Below, one piece after another: positions 51,461 through 62,415 of a stretch of DNA of 64,000 bases (positions are counted from its first letter, which is position 1; each line of letters begins with the position of its first letter). The notes below the pieces were generated by a model. That model saw only the letters and a program-made list of their open reading frames with translations. It ran no database searches and was not told the DNA's origin. The DNA lies in assembly GCA_963971405.1 (NCBI GenBank), contig OZ020490.1, positions 12,200,874 through 12,264,873 of the forward strand, written 5' to 3'. The DNA comes from Psococerastis gibbosa. Taxonomy: Eukaryota > Arthropoda > Insecta > Psocodea > Psocidae. Position numbers and translations under genes: made by a program.

Positions 51461-52112
51461 CACACCTTATTACATAGGAGATAACCCGATAACAGTTTGA
51501 CAACCACACGCTTATAATTGCTTAAACACTACAACCTTTGACGCCTCGCATTACAAGCTAGGGCGTCCGCAGCTTTCTGTCTATAGAGGGGGCAGGCAGG
51601 GTAAGGCGAAATCTTTTCACCCCCCCCCCCCTATGAAAAGACCCCATCGGCCTATTATATATGCAGATTTTGAAAACCAGACTGATTGAAATTACTACAC
51701 TCTGGCCTCTGGGGGTTCGCGCATAGTGACAATTTGGCTTTTACGTCTTTCGACAGCAAAAAACATTAAGATTTTACAACTGAATCACGTGCATCGATCG
51801 GTACGAAATAGTCTATTTTTTTATTTTTTTTTTATTTTTTATTTTTTATTTATTTTTTTTTTTTTAACGCAACGTTAGACGTGACTACTGAAGCGGTTAT
51901 GCTCAAGCTCATGCCCCCCCCCACCCCCTTAATTGCAACACCATCATATCCTATGGGTTCTATCTTTAAAAAAAAAAAAAAAAAACATGTTGCATCTTCA
52001 ATTCGTTTTATTTTACTTAACTAAGCTAACCAACTGTGACCCGTGCTGATAGAGGAAATAACTATTTTTGTTTAACCAAGTAGGCTAAAAGTTCTTTTTA
52101 AATCATTTAAAT
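51461..52112. other. Gene-poor stretch after copy A
   Basis: T-rich simple sequence (51815-51865), a C-run at 51621 and an A17 run at 51968. Nothing coding. Confidence 0.35.
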
Positions 52113-52301
52113 AATAATCGACTTTGATGGCCAGGTGGTAACGTGCTTGCACTTGTGCGAGTCTTTACACGCCATGCAATCGGAGACGTGTCGTACTCAT
52201 CACGGGTAATAACCTACAGAAAAGGTCAATCGGATACATTCATTAAATTGTTTGTATGCGATTAATCTTCTTCTTCAAAAAAAAAAAAAAAAAAAAAAAT
52301 G
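52113..52301 (+). mobile_element. SINE family with A-box, copy 3
   Basis: A-box TGGCCAGGTGG (52128-52138), ATGCAATCGGAGACGTGTCG, ATACATTCATTAAATTG, ending in A23. The clean poly-A suggests the youngest of the three copies. Confidence 0.7.
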
Positions 52302-53334
52302 ATTAAGTACTAGCGCCCAAGAGGGATATTCCATTCTCATTCTAAACTGATGAGATCGTCAGCTGTGCAGATGTTGAGCTGGTTTGGGAATATAGTGAGT
52401 CTTTCAGCAATAGATCGGAAAGTTAAAGTTCTTTAATTTCAAGTTTTACAATATGTTACTTCACTCGCATATCACACCCAGACTTCAGATAATGACGATG
52501 ACATTCTTGTGACGTACCTGTTGAATTTTTAGACCATAATAATTGTTAAAATTTGAAATTGTTTGAAAGTTATTTTCTGATCAAATACATAATTTTCGAT
52601 CAGAAAATATAGAGCCTGCATAATACTGTGGTACATTGGAACCAATGAAGATAATCGGAAACACTTTCACTTTTGTACCGTAATTTATATTAGCAATAGT
52701 CTTTTGAATTTAATATGTTTATTTTTAGAATTTAATATGTTAGCCTACATTTTTTTTATACAAATTGCTTTAGCCTATTTAGTATGTAGGCTAATTAAAT
52801 AAAATCTTATTTATTTCGTATACGGTACCGTACCTTATATTAATTTTCGCATTTCATTGAAGTCATGCCTATCAGTCCGTCATTCTGCCTAAATGCTAGT
52901 CCCTGTCCTGCCATTATTTGTCCACTTTCTTTTGTTATATATATATATATCTTTTTTTTTTTGCCTCGTCCCTGTCCGTGTTTTGTGCGGGAGGACATAA
53001 AATGAATATTTCTTTATTTAACAATGTATTTTCTAATACGGTCTATTTACAGTATCTATGCCTAATGCCTACACGTGTAAAATTTCTGTTCGTTGGTTGT
53101 GTGATAATGATTACTGTATTTCCTGTATACTCAAACACTATATTCCGTATCTGTTGAACTGTAGCTTAGCTAAGCCTTTCGATGTCTTGTAAATTGTTTC
53201 AACTGAACGTAACATAATTGAAGACACTAGTAGATGAAGGTGTTATCTATAACGTATCTTTGAGATCATCACTTTGTAATTTTGTGCTAAACCGTAAATA
53301 AATAAATAAATAAGGACGTTTTTGTTCTATTACT
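52302..53334. other. Gene-poor AT-rich stretch
   Basis: No supported exon or named repeat. A short inverted pair TTTTCTGATCAAATAC / ATTTTCGATCAGAAAAT lies at 52573-52610. Confidence 0.35.
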
Positions 53335-53520
53335 AAGCCAACCTAGCGGAGTAAGGGCTATAAAACCCTCTCTTACACTCAACTAGGAAGGCCCGGGACC
53401 GCCTGCTTTACATGCCCTCCGAAGCATGGCCAGAAAATGTAGGAAGTGTAGGACTCGAACCAACAACCTTTCGGGTGAAAGTCTGAGTCTGTACCACTAC
53501 TCTACATGTCCTGACATGTC
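53335..53520 (-). mobile_element. tRNA-derived SINE, inverted copy
   Basis: On the minus strand: A-box region TAGAGTAGTGGTAC, B box GGTTCGAGTCC (plus strand 53452-53462), then GCTTCGGAGGGCATGTAAAG and GGCGGTCCCGGGC. Same family as 1705-1945. The 3' part (AGAGAGGGTTTTATAGCC) also occurs alone at 22.57 kb. Confidence 0.78.
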
Positions 53521-53719
53521 CATATGTTACTTTTCATCATTGATTCTGAATTCCGAGTTCTCTTCAGATTGATCATAATCGTAGTGTACCATGGTACAGA
53601 GCTACTCTCATAACACCTTCATCCGCGCGTGTACGGCATTGTATTGTCGTTGTACGTGAGTTTGATAATTATTATTTTTTCCTGTACAATCAAAGACTAT
53701 TCCATAAAGGTGAACTGTA

Positions 53720-53984
53720 TAGCTTATACAAGCTGTCTTACGTATATTATGGCATTTAGTGCTGGTACACAACTTCAGATGGCCCTGCAGTCCCTTTACA
53801 ACTTTGGCGACTACAACCACGCAGTTGCTAAGCCAATAAGCGTCTGGAGCTGCGTTATACGCTGTTTACCAACTAATATTGTGCTGTAGTGATCCGTGAC
53901 CCTGTTCGAACGCCTTGCCGTTGGGGGGCAGCACACAACTTTCGCCATTGCTGACACTTTCTGCTGAACTTATGAGTCATTGGG
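53720..53984 (+). pseudogene. Exon-like unit, copy 3 (copy B)
   Basis: Shares GTATATTATGGCATTTAGTG, CTACAACCACGCAGTT and CGCCATTGCTGACACTTTCT with the 41-kb unit. Its donor is GTAAGT, but no acceptor tract is obvious. Frame not shared with the other copies. Confidence 0.4.
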
Positions 53985-54046
53985 GTAAGTCGTAGTCTGT
54001 ATATTAACAAGACAATAACAATTTAATGAATAGCCTATGTCCGATT

Positions 54047-54234
54047 TATGTAACTGCAAAGGCTTTCACGGCTGGAGTCGTATGAAGAATCAGTAGAATC
54101 CGGGCTGATGGGCCGTGGTCGATATGAAAGTGAACTTGCAAACGTTTCGTCAACATCTGCGTTGGACATCTTCAGTGGCGCTGGGTAGACTTCTATAAGG
54201 TTGTACCTCGGTGGCTCTGTAGCGAGACACTTAA
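54047..54234 (-). mobile_element. Penelope-like fragment (tentative)
   Basis: Bounded on the left by TATGTCCGATT (54036-54046) and, beyond a later insertion, by TATGACCGATT (55161-55171). The minus strand reads CACTGAAGATGTCCAACG, GATGTTGACGAAACGTTTGC and encodes LKMSNADVDETFASSLSYRP. The CTGAAGA-stem-GAAA spacing resembles a hammerhead core, which occurs in Penelope-like elements; not proven here. Confidence 0.4.
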
Positions 54235-54501
54235 CACTGTGCCGGCCGCAGTGTCCAATGGACTTTTTTTTGATTTTCAAAACTCTGTTACATGAGCTAC
54301 CATTCACTTATTGGTTTGGCATTTCATGACTTTTCCTAACTATGTGCATATTATTTTAAAAGGCGTAAGTTCTGAATCATGGATGGATACAGGGGGGGGG
54401 GCTACTCACTACTGCCCCCCCTAAATTTAGTTTATTACCTGATGGTTTCCAAAAACTTGAAATTTTAATTAGGATGGAAAAGGCGTAAGTTCTTAATCAT
54501 G

Positions 54502-55020
54502 GATGGATACAGGGGGCGGGGTTATTGCCCCCCACCCCCAAATTTAGTAAATCTATTGTGACTTGACTTGACTTAGGGTGGCGCTAACAGCCCATGGGGA
54601 CTTTTGGCCGCACGTACTATGCCTCTCCATTCCGCTCGATCACAAGCCACCGTCCGCCACGTTTCTGGGTGCAAGCCCATTTTTTGGACGTCATCCGCCA
54701 TCTGGTCCTGGTACCTCTTCCTTGGCCTTCCCAGGGGTCTGGGTTCGGTCAAGTGAGCCTCCCATACAGCGCGTGCTGCTCTGGAGGGGTCCATTCTCGC
54801 TACATGACCTATCCATTGGAGTCGCTGCCCCCTGAGACGGTCCAAGACACTAGCTGATTTGTATAGGGCGTGAATTTCTGCGTTGGTTCTAGCTCTAAAA
54901 AATCTATTGTAAGTTAATTTAAATTACGCTCTGATTTATTCAATTCTACATAATATGTTTTTCCTATTTTGACCCACAACTACCCCCTCCCGCCCACCAA
55001 ATGGGCTGATCCGTCCCTGC
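54502..55020. mobile_element. hAT-like MITE hosting a LINE fragment
   Basis: Left CATGGATGGATACAGGGGG, right GGGCTGATCCGTCCCTG, with GTTCTTAAT near both ends. A partial tandem copy of its left end precedes it (54365-54480). Inside the piggyBac-like element. Confidence 0.6.
54560..54899 (-). mobile_element. 5'-truncated LINE with 11-bp target duplication
   Basis: 340 bp flanked by AAATCTATTGT at 54549-54559 and 54900-54910. The minus strand encodes RLQWIGHVARMDPSRAARAV, RPLGRPRKRYQDQMADDVQK and RAAKSPHGLLAPP stop, then an AAGTC-repeat tail. Same family as 1-1052 and 27735-28112. The plus-strand frames here are shadows. Confidence 0.88.
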
Positions 55021-55171
55021 GTTCTTAATACAGCTGGGAAAAGAACCACTCGGAACAGGATGGGTATATTTGTGAATAGACAATGCGAAATCCCATAAGT
55101 GTCCAATGGACACTGGCGGCCGTTAACGTATGTCAGATGCTAAGGCCGGCACAGTGTTAATATGACCGATT

Positions 55172-57015
55172 GATCTCTATGATTTACTGTATTAGAACAA
55201 TATAAATTGTATTGAGAGAAAGGAAGCTCTTCAGCATGTGAGTTGTGCAATAGAGAGAGAAGTAATAAAAAAAGGAATGGGTACCAAACAGATAGAGCCC
55301 TTTATAATGTCGGCTACCAGCACAAATTATACTAAGAGAAGCACCGTATGACAACCCCAGGAGAGTCAAGGCCGAAAGGGCTGGTAAATAAATAAATAAC
55401 GACTTTATTTTTACCTGGGCGAACCATAAGACTAGAAAGTCTTCTATGGGCTAACCCAGGTAAGGCAAGGAATGGTTAGTATTACAATAATCGAGATTCT
55501 TAAGACTAGTGTTGTTAGTATTGTCCTAAAGTTTCCCTAATACAATAACAACACAAACAAAAACAAAACAGAAACGAGAAAAACAACAATAAGTAACTCA
55601 AAACAGCATGGACTGTGTCAAGGCCTAATGCTGCGATTCCAACCTTTGCCAGGCTAGCAGGCGAGACCTGAGGCTTTTTTGAAAGTGGCAAAAAAGGGAT
55701 GGCTGGTAGGCCTATAAGATCCTCTCTCTAGACCATAGCTCTATTTAAGAAGTTGTAGTTAGCAACACGCCCGGCCGCCGCGATTCTCACTGACCGATGA
55801 AGGTAAGCGTTGCGTGCAGATTTTTTTTCCCTTTTGTGTCGATTTTCGAACATATTCCTCTTAATTAGTCTAGATCTCTACCAACGGGACTATTCCTGAC
55901 CCAACTTACTATACTTATCCAATTAAATCCCTGTTTGTTATCCCGGCATTGGTATCCCCAAATCACGTTAAATCCCCCTCGAATTTGGAGTCGTCATTTG
56001 CACAAATGACTACCGTATGTATGCCAGGTTCAGGGTTGGATTCTCTAAGCCCAACCAATTGTTACGACTTTCGGTGTTTATCGTATTGATACAATTAACG
56101 CATCATAATTATATAGCGAAAGTCAAGCTTACGTGTGAAACAATTAAGAGGTAATCGGAGATGGACGGAGAAAACCTTAAGAATGTAAAAATCAAATTTC
56201 CCTTGAAAATCTAGAAGCAGTGACGATCACACACTATAGCATATCGAAATGTAGAGGAATATTTCTTCTATTTAATGGCATCTCACCACGATCGATATTT
56301 CCTGCGAAATTGGATATTATTATTACAAATTGTCATTTAAAAAAAGAGACAATAAATTCTTTACATTACTGGAGGGGGGCATTTCGCTGGTTTTGGAGGA
56401 CGCAACACTTTGGAGAGAAGACTGTCATTGCTATTTTTAATATCACATTTATCTTAATTTTTAATGTAATTTTTCAGGAAGATGCCGTGGTCGAGGCTGC
56501 CGATATAAGCGTGACACATATTGGGAGGCAACAACTGCCTACTGAGCACAATGCCCGGCCCTTATTATGGAGCATTCGTCAAGTTTGAGGATTTGCAACC
56601 AGTCACTCATTAGGCTATCGTACCAAAGCGCTTTTTCAACATTACTCCTGATGCGATGATCCAAACAAGGTAGATTATGTAGGCATATTAGTATTATACG
56701 TTTAGATAGGTACTTCATATTGCGATGGTGGTGAAGGTCCGAAAAAATGTGGAATAGTTAAGTTTTTCATCACTCACCCTCCTGAGGTCATACCCATGCA
56801 ACAGAGATATGTTATACAGCATGCACTATTTGCATGAATGCTGTGTATGTGGACGGGGATGATGATCTTCTCCTGGCGGGTATACGTGTTACTATCAGAG
56901 CTAAAGAACCTTAAAACCCATTGAGCAGATATGGGACCGTATTTAAGCCGGAATAAGCGAAAAGCTAAGTTTTTCTGTGACGGGAACTCATTTGTCCTGG
57001 GCATGTGAAACTGGT
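55172..57015. repeat. Copy B left part, with decayed exon block
   Basis: 55.2-55.4 matches 41.87-42.0 and 42.95-43.08 kb. 55.77-56.2 matches 43.19-44.2 kb minus the two copy-A insertions. The equivalent of the 44.48-kb block at 56479-56671 keeps TTTTTCAG but contains in-frame stops and a damaged donor. Confidence 0.55.
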
Positions 57016-57019
57016 ATAT

Positions 57020-57545
57020 AGTTACTACTCCTTGGCGCTACGGCTCGTGAGGGACCTTGGCCTGCTCTGCCACACCGCGCCAGCCTGCGCGATCCTGCGC
57101 TATCTTTCACCAGTCATCGACACCAACGGGTTGCCAGATCCACCTCGACGTCGTCCACCCACTCGTCTTCTCCCTTGGGTTACCCCTTGTAAGGCTGCTC
57201 GTCTTGTTGCCCTATTGTCTGGCATTCGTTCCACGTGCTCTAGTCACCTGATGCGGGTCCTCTTAATTTCGGCTACTATCGGAGAATCTCGGTATATCGT
57301 TTAGAGCTCGTCATTTCTACGGATACGCCACTCTCTCTGTCCCTCCCTCTCTCCCTGATTTTGTACTGTCCATTCACCTTTCGGAGTATCTTACGCTCCC
57401 TCCATTCAAGCAGCTCCTCACTCCTTCGTGTTGTAACCCATATGTCTCACACCTTTAGGTTACGAAAGGTACACACTCCTGAGTTAATTGCTGTTAGAAT
57501 AAGCCAAAAGGTCCAAGATTCGCCCTTATGGAAAATAAATAAAGT
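57020..57545 (-). mobile_element. LINE 3' end in copy B
   Basis: Counterpart of 45530-45990: CTTGGCGCTACGGCTCGTGA, GATACGCCACTCTCTCT. An ATGGAAAATAAATAAAG edge also resembles 22.76 kb. Confidence 0.65.
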
Positions 57546-57629
57546 TTCCTTTCTTTCTTCTCGCTTATGCTATTGAATAGAAATAGAGTTGATTGGTAAT
57601 TTTTAACCTTTTTTCCAATTTTTGTTGTT

Positions 57630-58910
57630 TCAGTCTGGTTGCAGAGTCAGCAGTCTTCATCCGGCGCGGTTGCACCTCCACCCCCCTTCTGACCTTATCG
57701 ACGAGTGAGATCATCATCATCAAGTAATCGTCATCAGCATTACCATCATCAGACTGTAGCTCAGCGTCGTCACCCCTCCTAGTCAACCTCGCCGCGTGGA
57801 CGCAGGGCAAGAAAATCCAATTGTTATTTGTTAACTGGTGGCAGGACATTCACACAGTGATTTGGGCTGCCAGCACGTAGGCCATGGCGGCCCTTTCAAA
57901 GGTACCTCCTAATTTTTAATATTTTAGTGTTTCCGAGTTGCAATATTTCTTCTAATTGCTACCGCTTACTCAAGTCCTATAAATCTAAAATACTTTCTTA
58001 GTATACCTTAGAAGAGAAGTATCACACCCATTCAATCTCTGCTCTCAAGGGCATTGCAGCGCAATAAAGACTTGTAGCCTACAAAATTTACTTCGTGTAT
58101 ATTTTAGGGGGGGAAATGACTATAACACAACAGGATAAACTAATCCAGAGTTAATAAATACAACTCTGTAATAAAACTAGCTTGCACGTTAAAAAACAAA
58201 ACAGACGATTTTTAGATTTTCCATTCTTTTATGACGTGAAAGCTTCAATAATATATTCGTCTAGCATTTGCAATAATGAGCCGGAATTAATCCCTGTTGA
58301 CGTAGGCTGTTTTTTCAGTTCAGTACAGTTTGCTAGATTGCCCCCCCCCCCCCAAGTATAATTCAATCACTTATCCCTACACTGTGATTTACAGGTAGGT
58401 ACCGTAACTCAGTAGGCTACTATACTGTCACTGGAAATTTTCAAAACACTGGACACTTTCATTTCTCAAGAAAAAGCAACCAAAATCCTAAATCATGCCA
58501 TACACAGTATAAATGAAACCTGCCCCCCCCCCTTCGCAGCGCCCCTGATTTGGGTAAAGGGACTATAAAACATCCACAGTAGATTAGTAGGAAACTTGAC
58601 ATGGGAACGCCAGCAGGTCCTAAATCATGCCTTACTCATTATACATGAAACTGGCCCCTTCGCGGCCCCCCTGATTTGGGTAGAGGGACCATAAAACATC
58701 CACAGTAGTTTAGTAGGAAACTTGACAAGGGAATGCCTCCTACATCATGCCTTACAGTTTACATGTTGTGTATGACATAGCATACGCATATTCTACGACT
58801 TATCATCCAGAATTTCATGCCGTCCTTAGATTTCAGCAGCTTTGAAGACTGCGCTGCCATTCTTAATTTGCTGAATCTTAGCGCTCCAAGAGTTACGTTC
58901 TATTGATGGT
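57630..58910 (+). pseudogene. Copy B counterparts of candidate exons 1 and 2
   Basis: GTTTCAG, the CCATGGCGGC context and the GTACCT donor are kept near 57632-57900. An 11-base difference near the start and a +1 base in the second block (CTTAGCGCTCCAAGAG) break the frames relative to copy A. C-run at 58340. Confidence 0.4.
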
Positions 58911-60268
58911 AAGTTTCGAAAGCGTCAGTAACAATTTGGTTTATCAGCTGCAGTTGCGTGCTGTCTGCGTTGTTAGGCCAGGCAAGGTCTTCTTCATAAG
59001 GGGCTGGAGAAGGTCTTTTAACGTGATTTCCAAAAGATTGCTTCGCAAAATGAATTACAGCTTACCTATAAGGTCTTCAAGGACTAATTTAACTTAAGTT
59101 TGGAATGCGATGTTGTATTTGAAGTAGACTATTGGAATGAGGCAGTTAAGGGCAAGAGTTGTGTGTTGAACTAACGATCGCAGCTGAGCGCAGGCAATAT
59201 AGACAATTCGGATGAACAGTTCACCTGGATAACGCCAGACAGAAAATAGACGAAGGTCTGCATGACTCAATATCTTTGATTAATAAAAAAATTGTTTCTA
59301 GAATAGGCAGCTGTGTGTCTTGGGAGTCTATATAAGGTCAGGTGAAGTGACTGTGAAATGGGAAGAAAGAAGTGTAGCCGTTCTGAAGTGCTTTACATTA
59401 GGTCTTTGGGGAAGTGAAGTGATGTCAAGTGATGTGAAGTGAAGGTGAATTGTAGGGTTTAGACTCTCGCCGCCACCCAGCTGTCTTTCCTAACAGCAAC
59501 AACAACAGCATCTCCTTCTCTGCTCTTCTGTCGGGCATGCACTCTAGATTTGGTCTGGTCGCCGAAGTATACTTGTCTTGGACTCGGGTGCGATCTTTGG
59601 CTCGCTATGCAACTCTCTACCTAATTGTTGGTCCTTATTACACAGCTGAACTCTCCAATGACCATGGCACTGGTCAGTCCACTGGTGTTTAAGCAAATTC
59701 CAATATGAAACTTCAGTTACTCACTCCATTCCAAACTGAATTTGAACCATTGTCCATTAAGTTGCTGCTTGAGATCTGATTCGAATTGTCCGACAACCAT
59801 TTGAATGCATGCGTATGGTTGTCTTGTTCATCTGAGATACCAAGGAACAGCTTAACTTTTGAAGAACTTTTGCGTTGCCAGAGTTCAGGTTGCGAAGAGT
59901 CCTCTTCTGGTAAACACGTATTAAGAAAGCTGCCCAGCGCGTCTTAGGAAGTTGATCTGCAACTGGTATACTTCGGGGACTGTGCAGCACAGAGGCCGCC
60001 GGTGAATTAAGTCGTTACTGAGCTGAATCTTATACAATTTATAGTACAGCAGCTTGTAAGGGACATTAGATTGAGCACGTTGAGAATGAAGAGCGTGGCT
60101 TTTATAGCTGTTGCACTCTCAAGTGGTGCGCGCTGTTGGTTTGACGTAGAGTAGCGTGTATTGACAAACACAACATGAATATTGTACAAGGCATGATGTG
60201 GGATGAGTCAGTATTTCCCAGTTTAGTCTCCTACCAATACGGATGCTTTGGATGTGTTGGTCCTAATA

Positions 60269-60410
60269 GGCGGGGTTTCCACATAGGTCAATGGTCAATG
60301 GTAAATATGGTTTTGACGTGGTGGCAGACATTTTTAGTATGTCTTTAATGTCGGCTAAAACGTCAATACCATATTTACCATTGACCATTGACGTATTTGG
60401 AAATCCCTCC
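60269..60410. mobile_element. Harbinger-like MITE private to copy B
   Basis: 142 bp flanked by ATA (60266-60268, 60411-60413). The arms pair through TCAATGGTCAATGGTAAATA and TTTTGACGTGGTGGCAGACA. Copy A has CTAATACTG with a single ATA at 48741-48743. The termini (GGCGGGGTTTCC / GGAAATCCCTCC) are diverged. Confidence 0.88.
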
Positions 60411-60511
60411 ATACTGCAAAGTTGGGGTGGCCATGACACAATGGCGACACTTGCGTAGGGTGACCATGATATGGAAATTAGGATTTTTTAATTTGAGTTA
60501 GTAGTATACGC

Positions 60512-61150
60512 CAGTGGCATAACAGAAGGGTAGCAAGTTATGCAAGGTATAAGAGCCTCTGGCCAAATGAGGCCTCCGCCGGAAGTGAAAAAATACGATT
60601 TTTTTGGGGGGATTTTCTGAAAAAATATGTAAAATTAAAAAAAATGTTAAGAAATGAAAACGAAAGCAGGCCTAGTGGAATTTCAAAAAAATTATAGGGG
60701 AGGCCCATTGCTCTTTCTTGCGTAAGGGTCCCCAAAAATTTGTTGCGCCATTGTTATAAGGAAGTAGAACTTGGTTTGTCAGTGGCGGTAGCCAAGGGGG
60801 GTCCGCTGGGTCTGGACCCCCCCCCCCTATTTAGCAAAATAGCACATTTTTCTCAATTTTTAATAATCGTACCCCGAGCCCCCCTTACGCCTCCCGAATC
60901 CTTGGGTGCTGCCCAAGGGTCATTTAAGATCGTGCCCCCTAATTAGAAACTGGGTGCGTAATAAGAAAGGCTTTTCCCTTTTCTACATTTTTAAGGAAAA
61001 TGGGGAAAGCCGCCAAACGAACACCGCCCCCTTCGAAAAACTATCATTACACCACGGGTTCATGGTAATCGTATGTGGGCAACCGTTGGATATGATATAC
61101 TGATGTTTCATGAAAACAGGACCCCCAAAACCATTCTGGCTACGCCACTG
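60512..61150. mobile_element. Two adjacent hAT-like MITEs (copy B)
   Basis: 60512-60753 and 60780-61150, counterparts of 48846-49100 and 49125-49497. The second keeps TGGTTTGT/CGGTTTGA flanks. Confidence 0.68.
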
Positions 61151-62415
61151 CGGTTTGAGAAAATCGGGCCTCGCTAATTCTCTATAATTATAGTAACCGA
61201 GGTTCTTCAATTACCAGGATGAGCCACCATAGCCTCTTATTAGAGGTGAAGTAACCTCAATATGTATAAAACTCTATTCTAACTAGCGTATTCTGAAAAT
61301 ATTTCGGGGGGGGGGGGGGGCGGATTGCGTTCATTTATATGCAGTGACTCCATCTAAGCAATCTTCCTGGCAGAAACGTTTCCAATTTCGTTGGATCATG
61401 ATGGTGTGGTACGTACGTTAAACACAACCAGAATAAATAGGCAACTCTCCCCTATTTAGTACCTACAGTACTGACAAAATTAGAGAAGATGGTCACCCTG
61501 CTCTTTTTTGTGTCGCCATTGGCCGAGAGGAGGTGGCATGTTATTTGGACTGAGAATATACTAGGTTACTTGACAGTGTTCTAACAACAACTTAATATAT
61601 AAAATGCTAGATAAGGTAAACAATAATAGTACAATACAATTTTTGCGTGAAAAATGTAAATATGAAAACAAAAGCCAAGAGCTAAATCGCCAACAGACAT
61701 GGTTAACACGAAAATGACGTATTTAGCAGTTGTCGCTTTGAGGCAGGGGTGAAATGGCCGCCCCCGTGACATCACAAATGACGTCACACTCCAATTCTTC
61801 GTGACCCGCGCTTTTTAACCATCAAACATACATTGAAAAGAAGAATATGTTTCTCCCTTACTAAATAATGTTTTTTTTTTTAAGGTAAAACAATGATTTT
61901 AAGGGACTAAAATAAATCTACTAATGCATTGTCAAGTAGCCTATTGTAGTAGGTACCTACCGACATGACGACGCCAGGGAGGGGCAGGGGGGGCCATCCG
62001 CTCCCCCCCCCCCCTAGAGCCAGCTTTTTACCGTTGGTACGGCAAAATATGCAGAGTGTGATCTGATTGCAACTACCTACCTCCTGCCCCCCCCCCCCCC
62101 ATCTGAATTCCTGGCGTCGCCGATATTAATATATTTGAATTTGTTTCCTTAAAGCAGTAGGCCTGCACTATAGCTTACATTAATCCAAACAAAAACAAGT
62201 GAAGTAAAAAAATGACGGGTATTAGCTTATAAAAAATTGTAGTAAAAAAATTTAATAAGGCCCAATTCCCACCAGACCTTGACATGTTCTATTAAGTCAT
62301 TCATTGTTGAAATTTTTTTTTACTTAAATGTAAAAACTGCACTTTTCTTCTACTTTAGATATGCCTAATAGTTATGTACTGTGTGTCATGCTCAGTATCT
62401 TCTGGACGTGAACTA
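61151..62415. repeat. Copy B right part: G/C tracts and MITE fragments
   Basis: G-run of 16 at 61306, C-runs at 62005 and 62087. Counterpart of 49.5-51.3 kb with indels. The acceptor-like ACTTTTCTTCTACTTTAG is at 62340-62357, but the following frame is broken. Confidence 0.5.

Larger units (their letters stand above)
54235..55156. mobile_element. piggyBac-like non-autonomous element
   Basis: Ends CACTGTGCCGGCC and GGCCGGCACAGTG, flanked by TTAA at 54231-54234 and 55157-55160, the piggyBac target. Subterminal GTGTCCAATGGAC is repeated inverted at both sides. The interior is filled by later insertions. No transposase. Confidence 0.82.
53741..62415 (+). repeat. Tandem-duplication copy B (~8.7 kb)
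   Basis: Colinear with copy A but interrupted by private insertions at 54047-55160 and 60269-60410, and ended by an LTR element at 62416 exactly after GGACGTGAACTA. Its exon-like blocks carry more frame breaks than copy A. Confidence 0.85.

Noticed and set aside
54578..54857. Plus-strand frames of 85-87 codons
   Set aside because: Shadows of the LINE reverse-transcriptase tail read on the minus strand.
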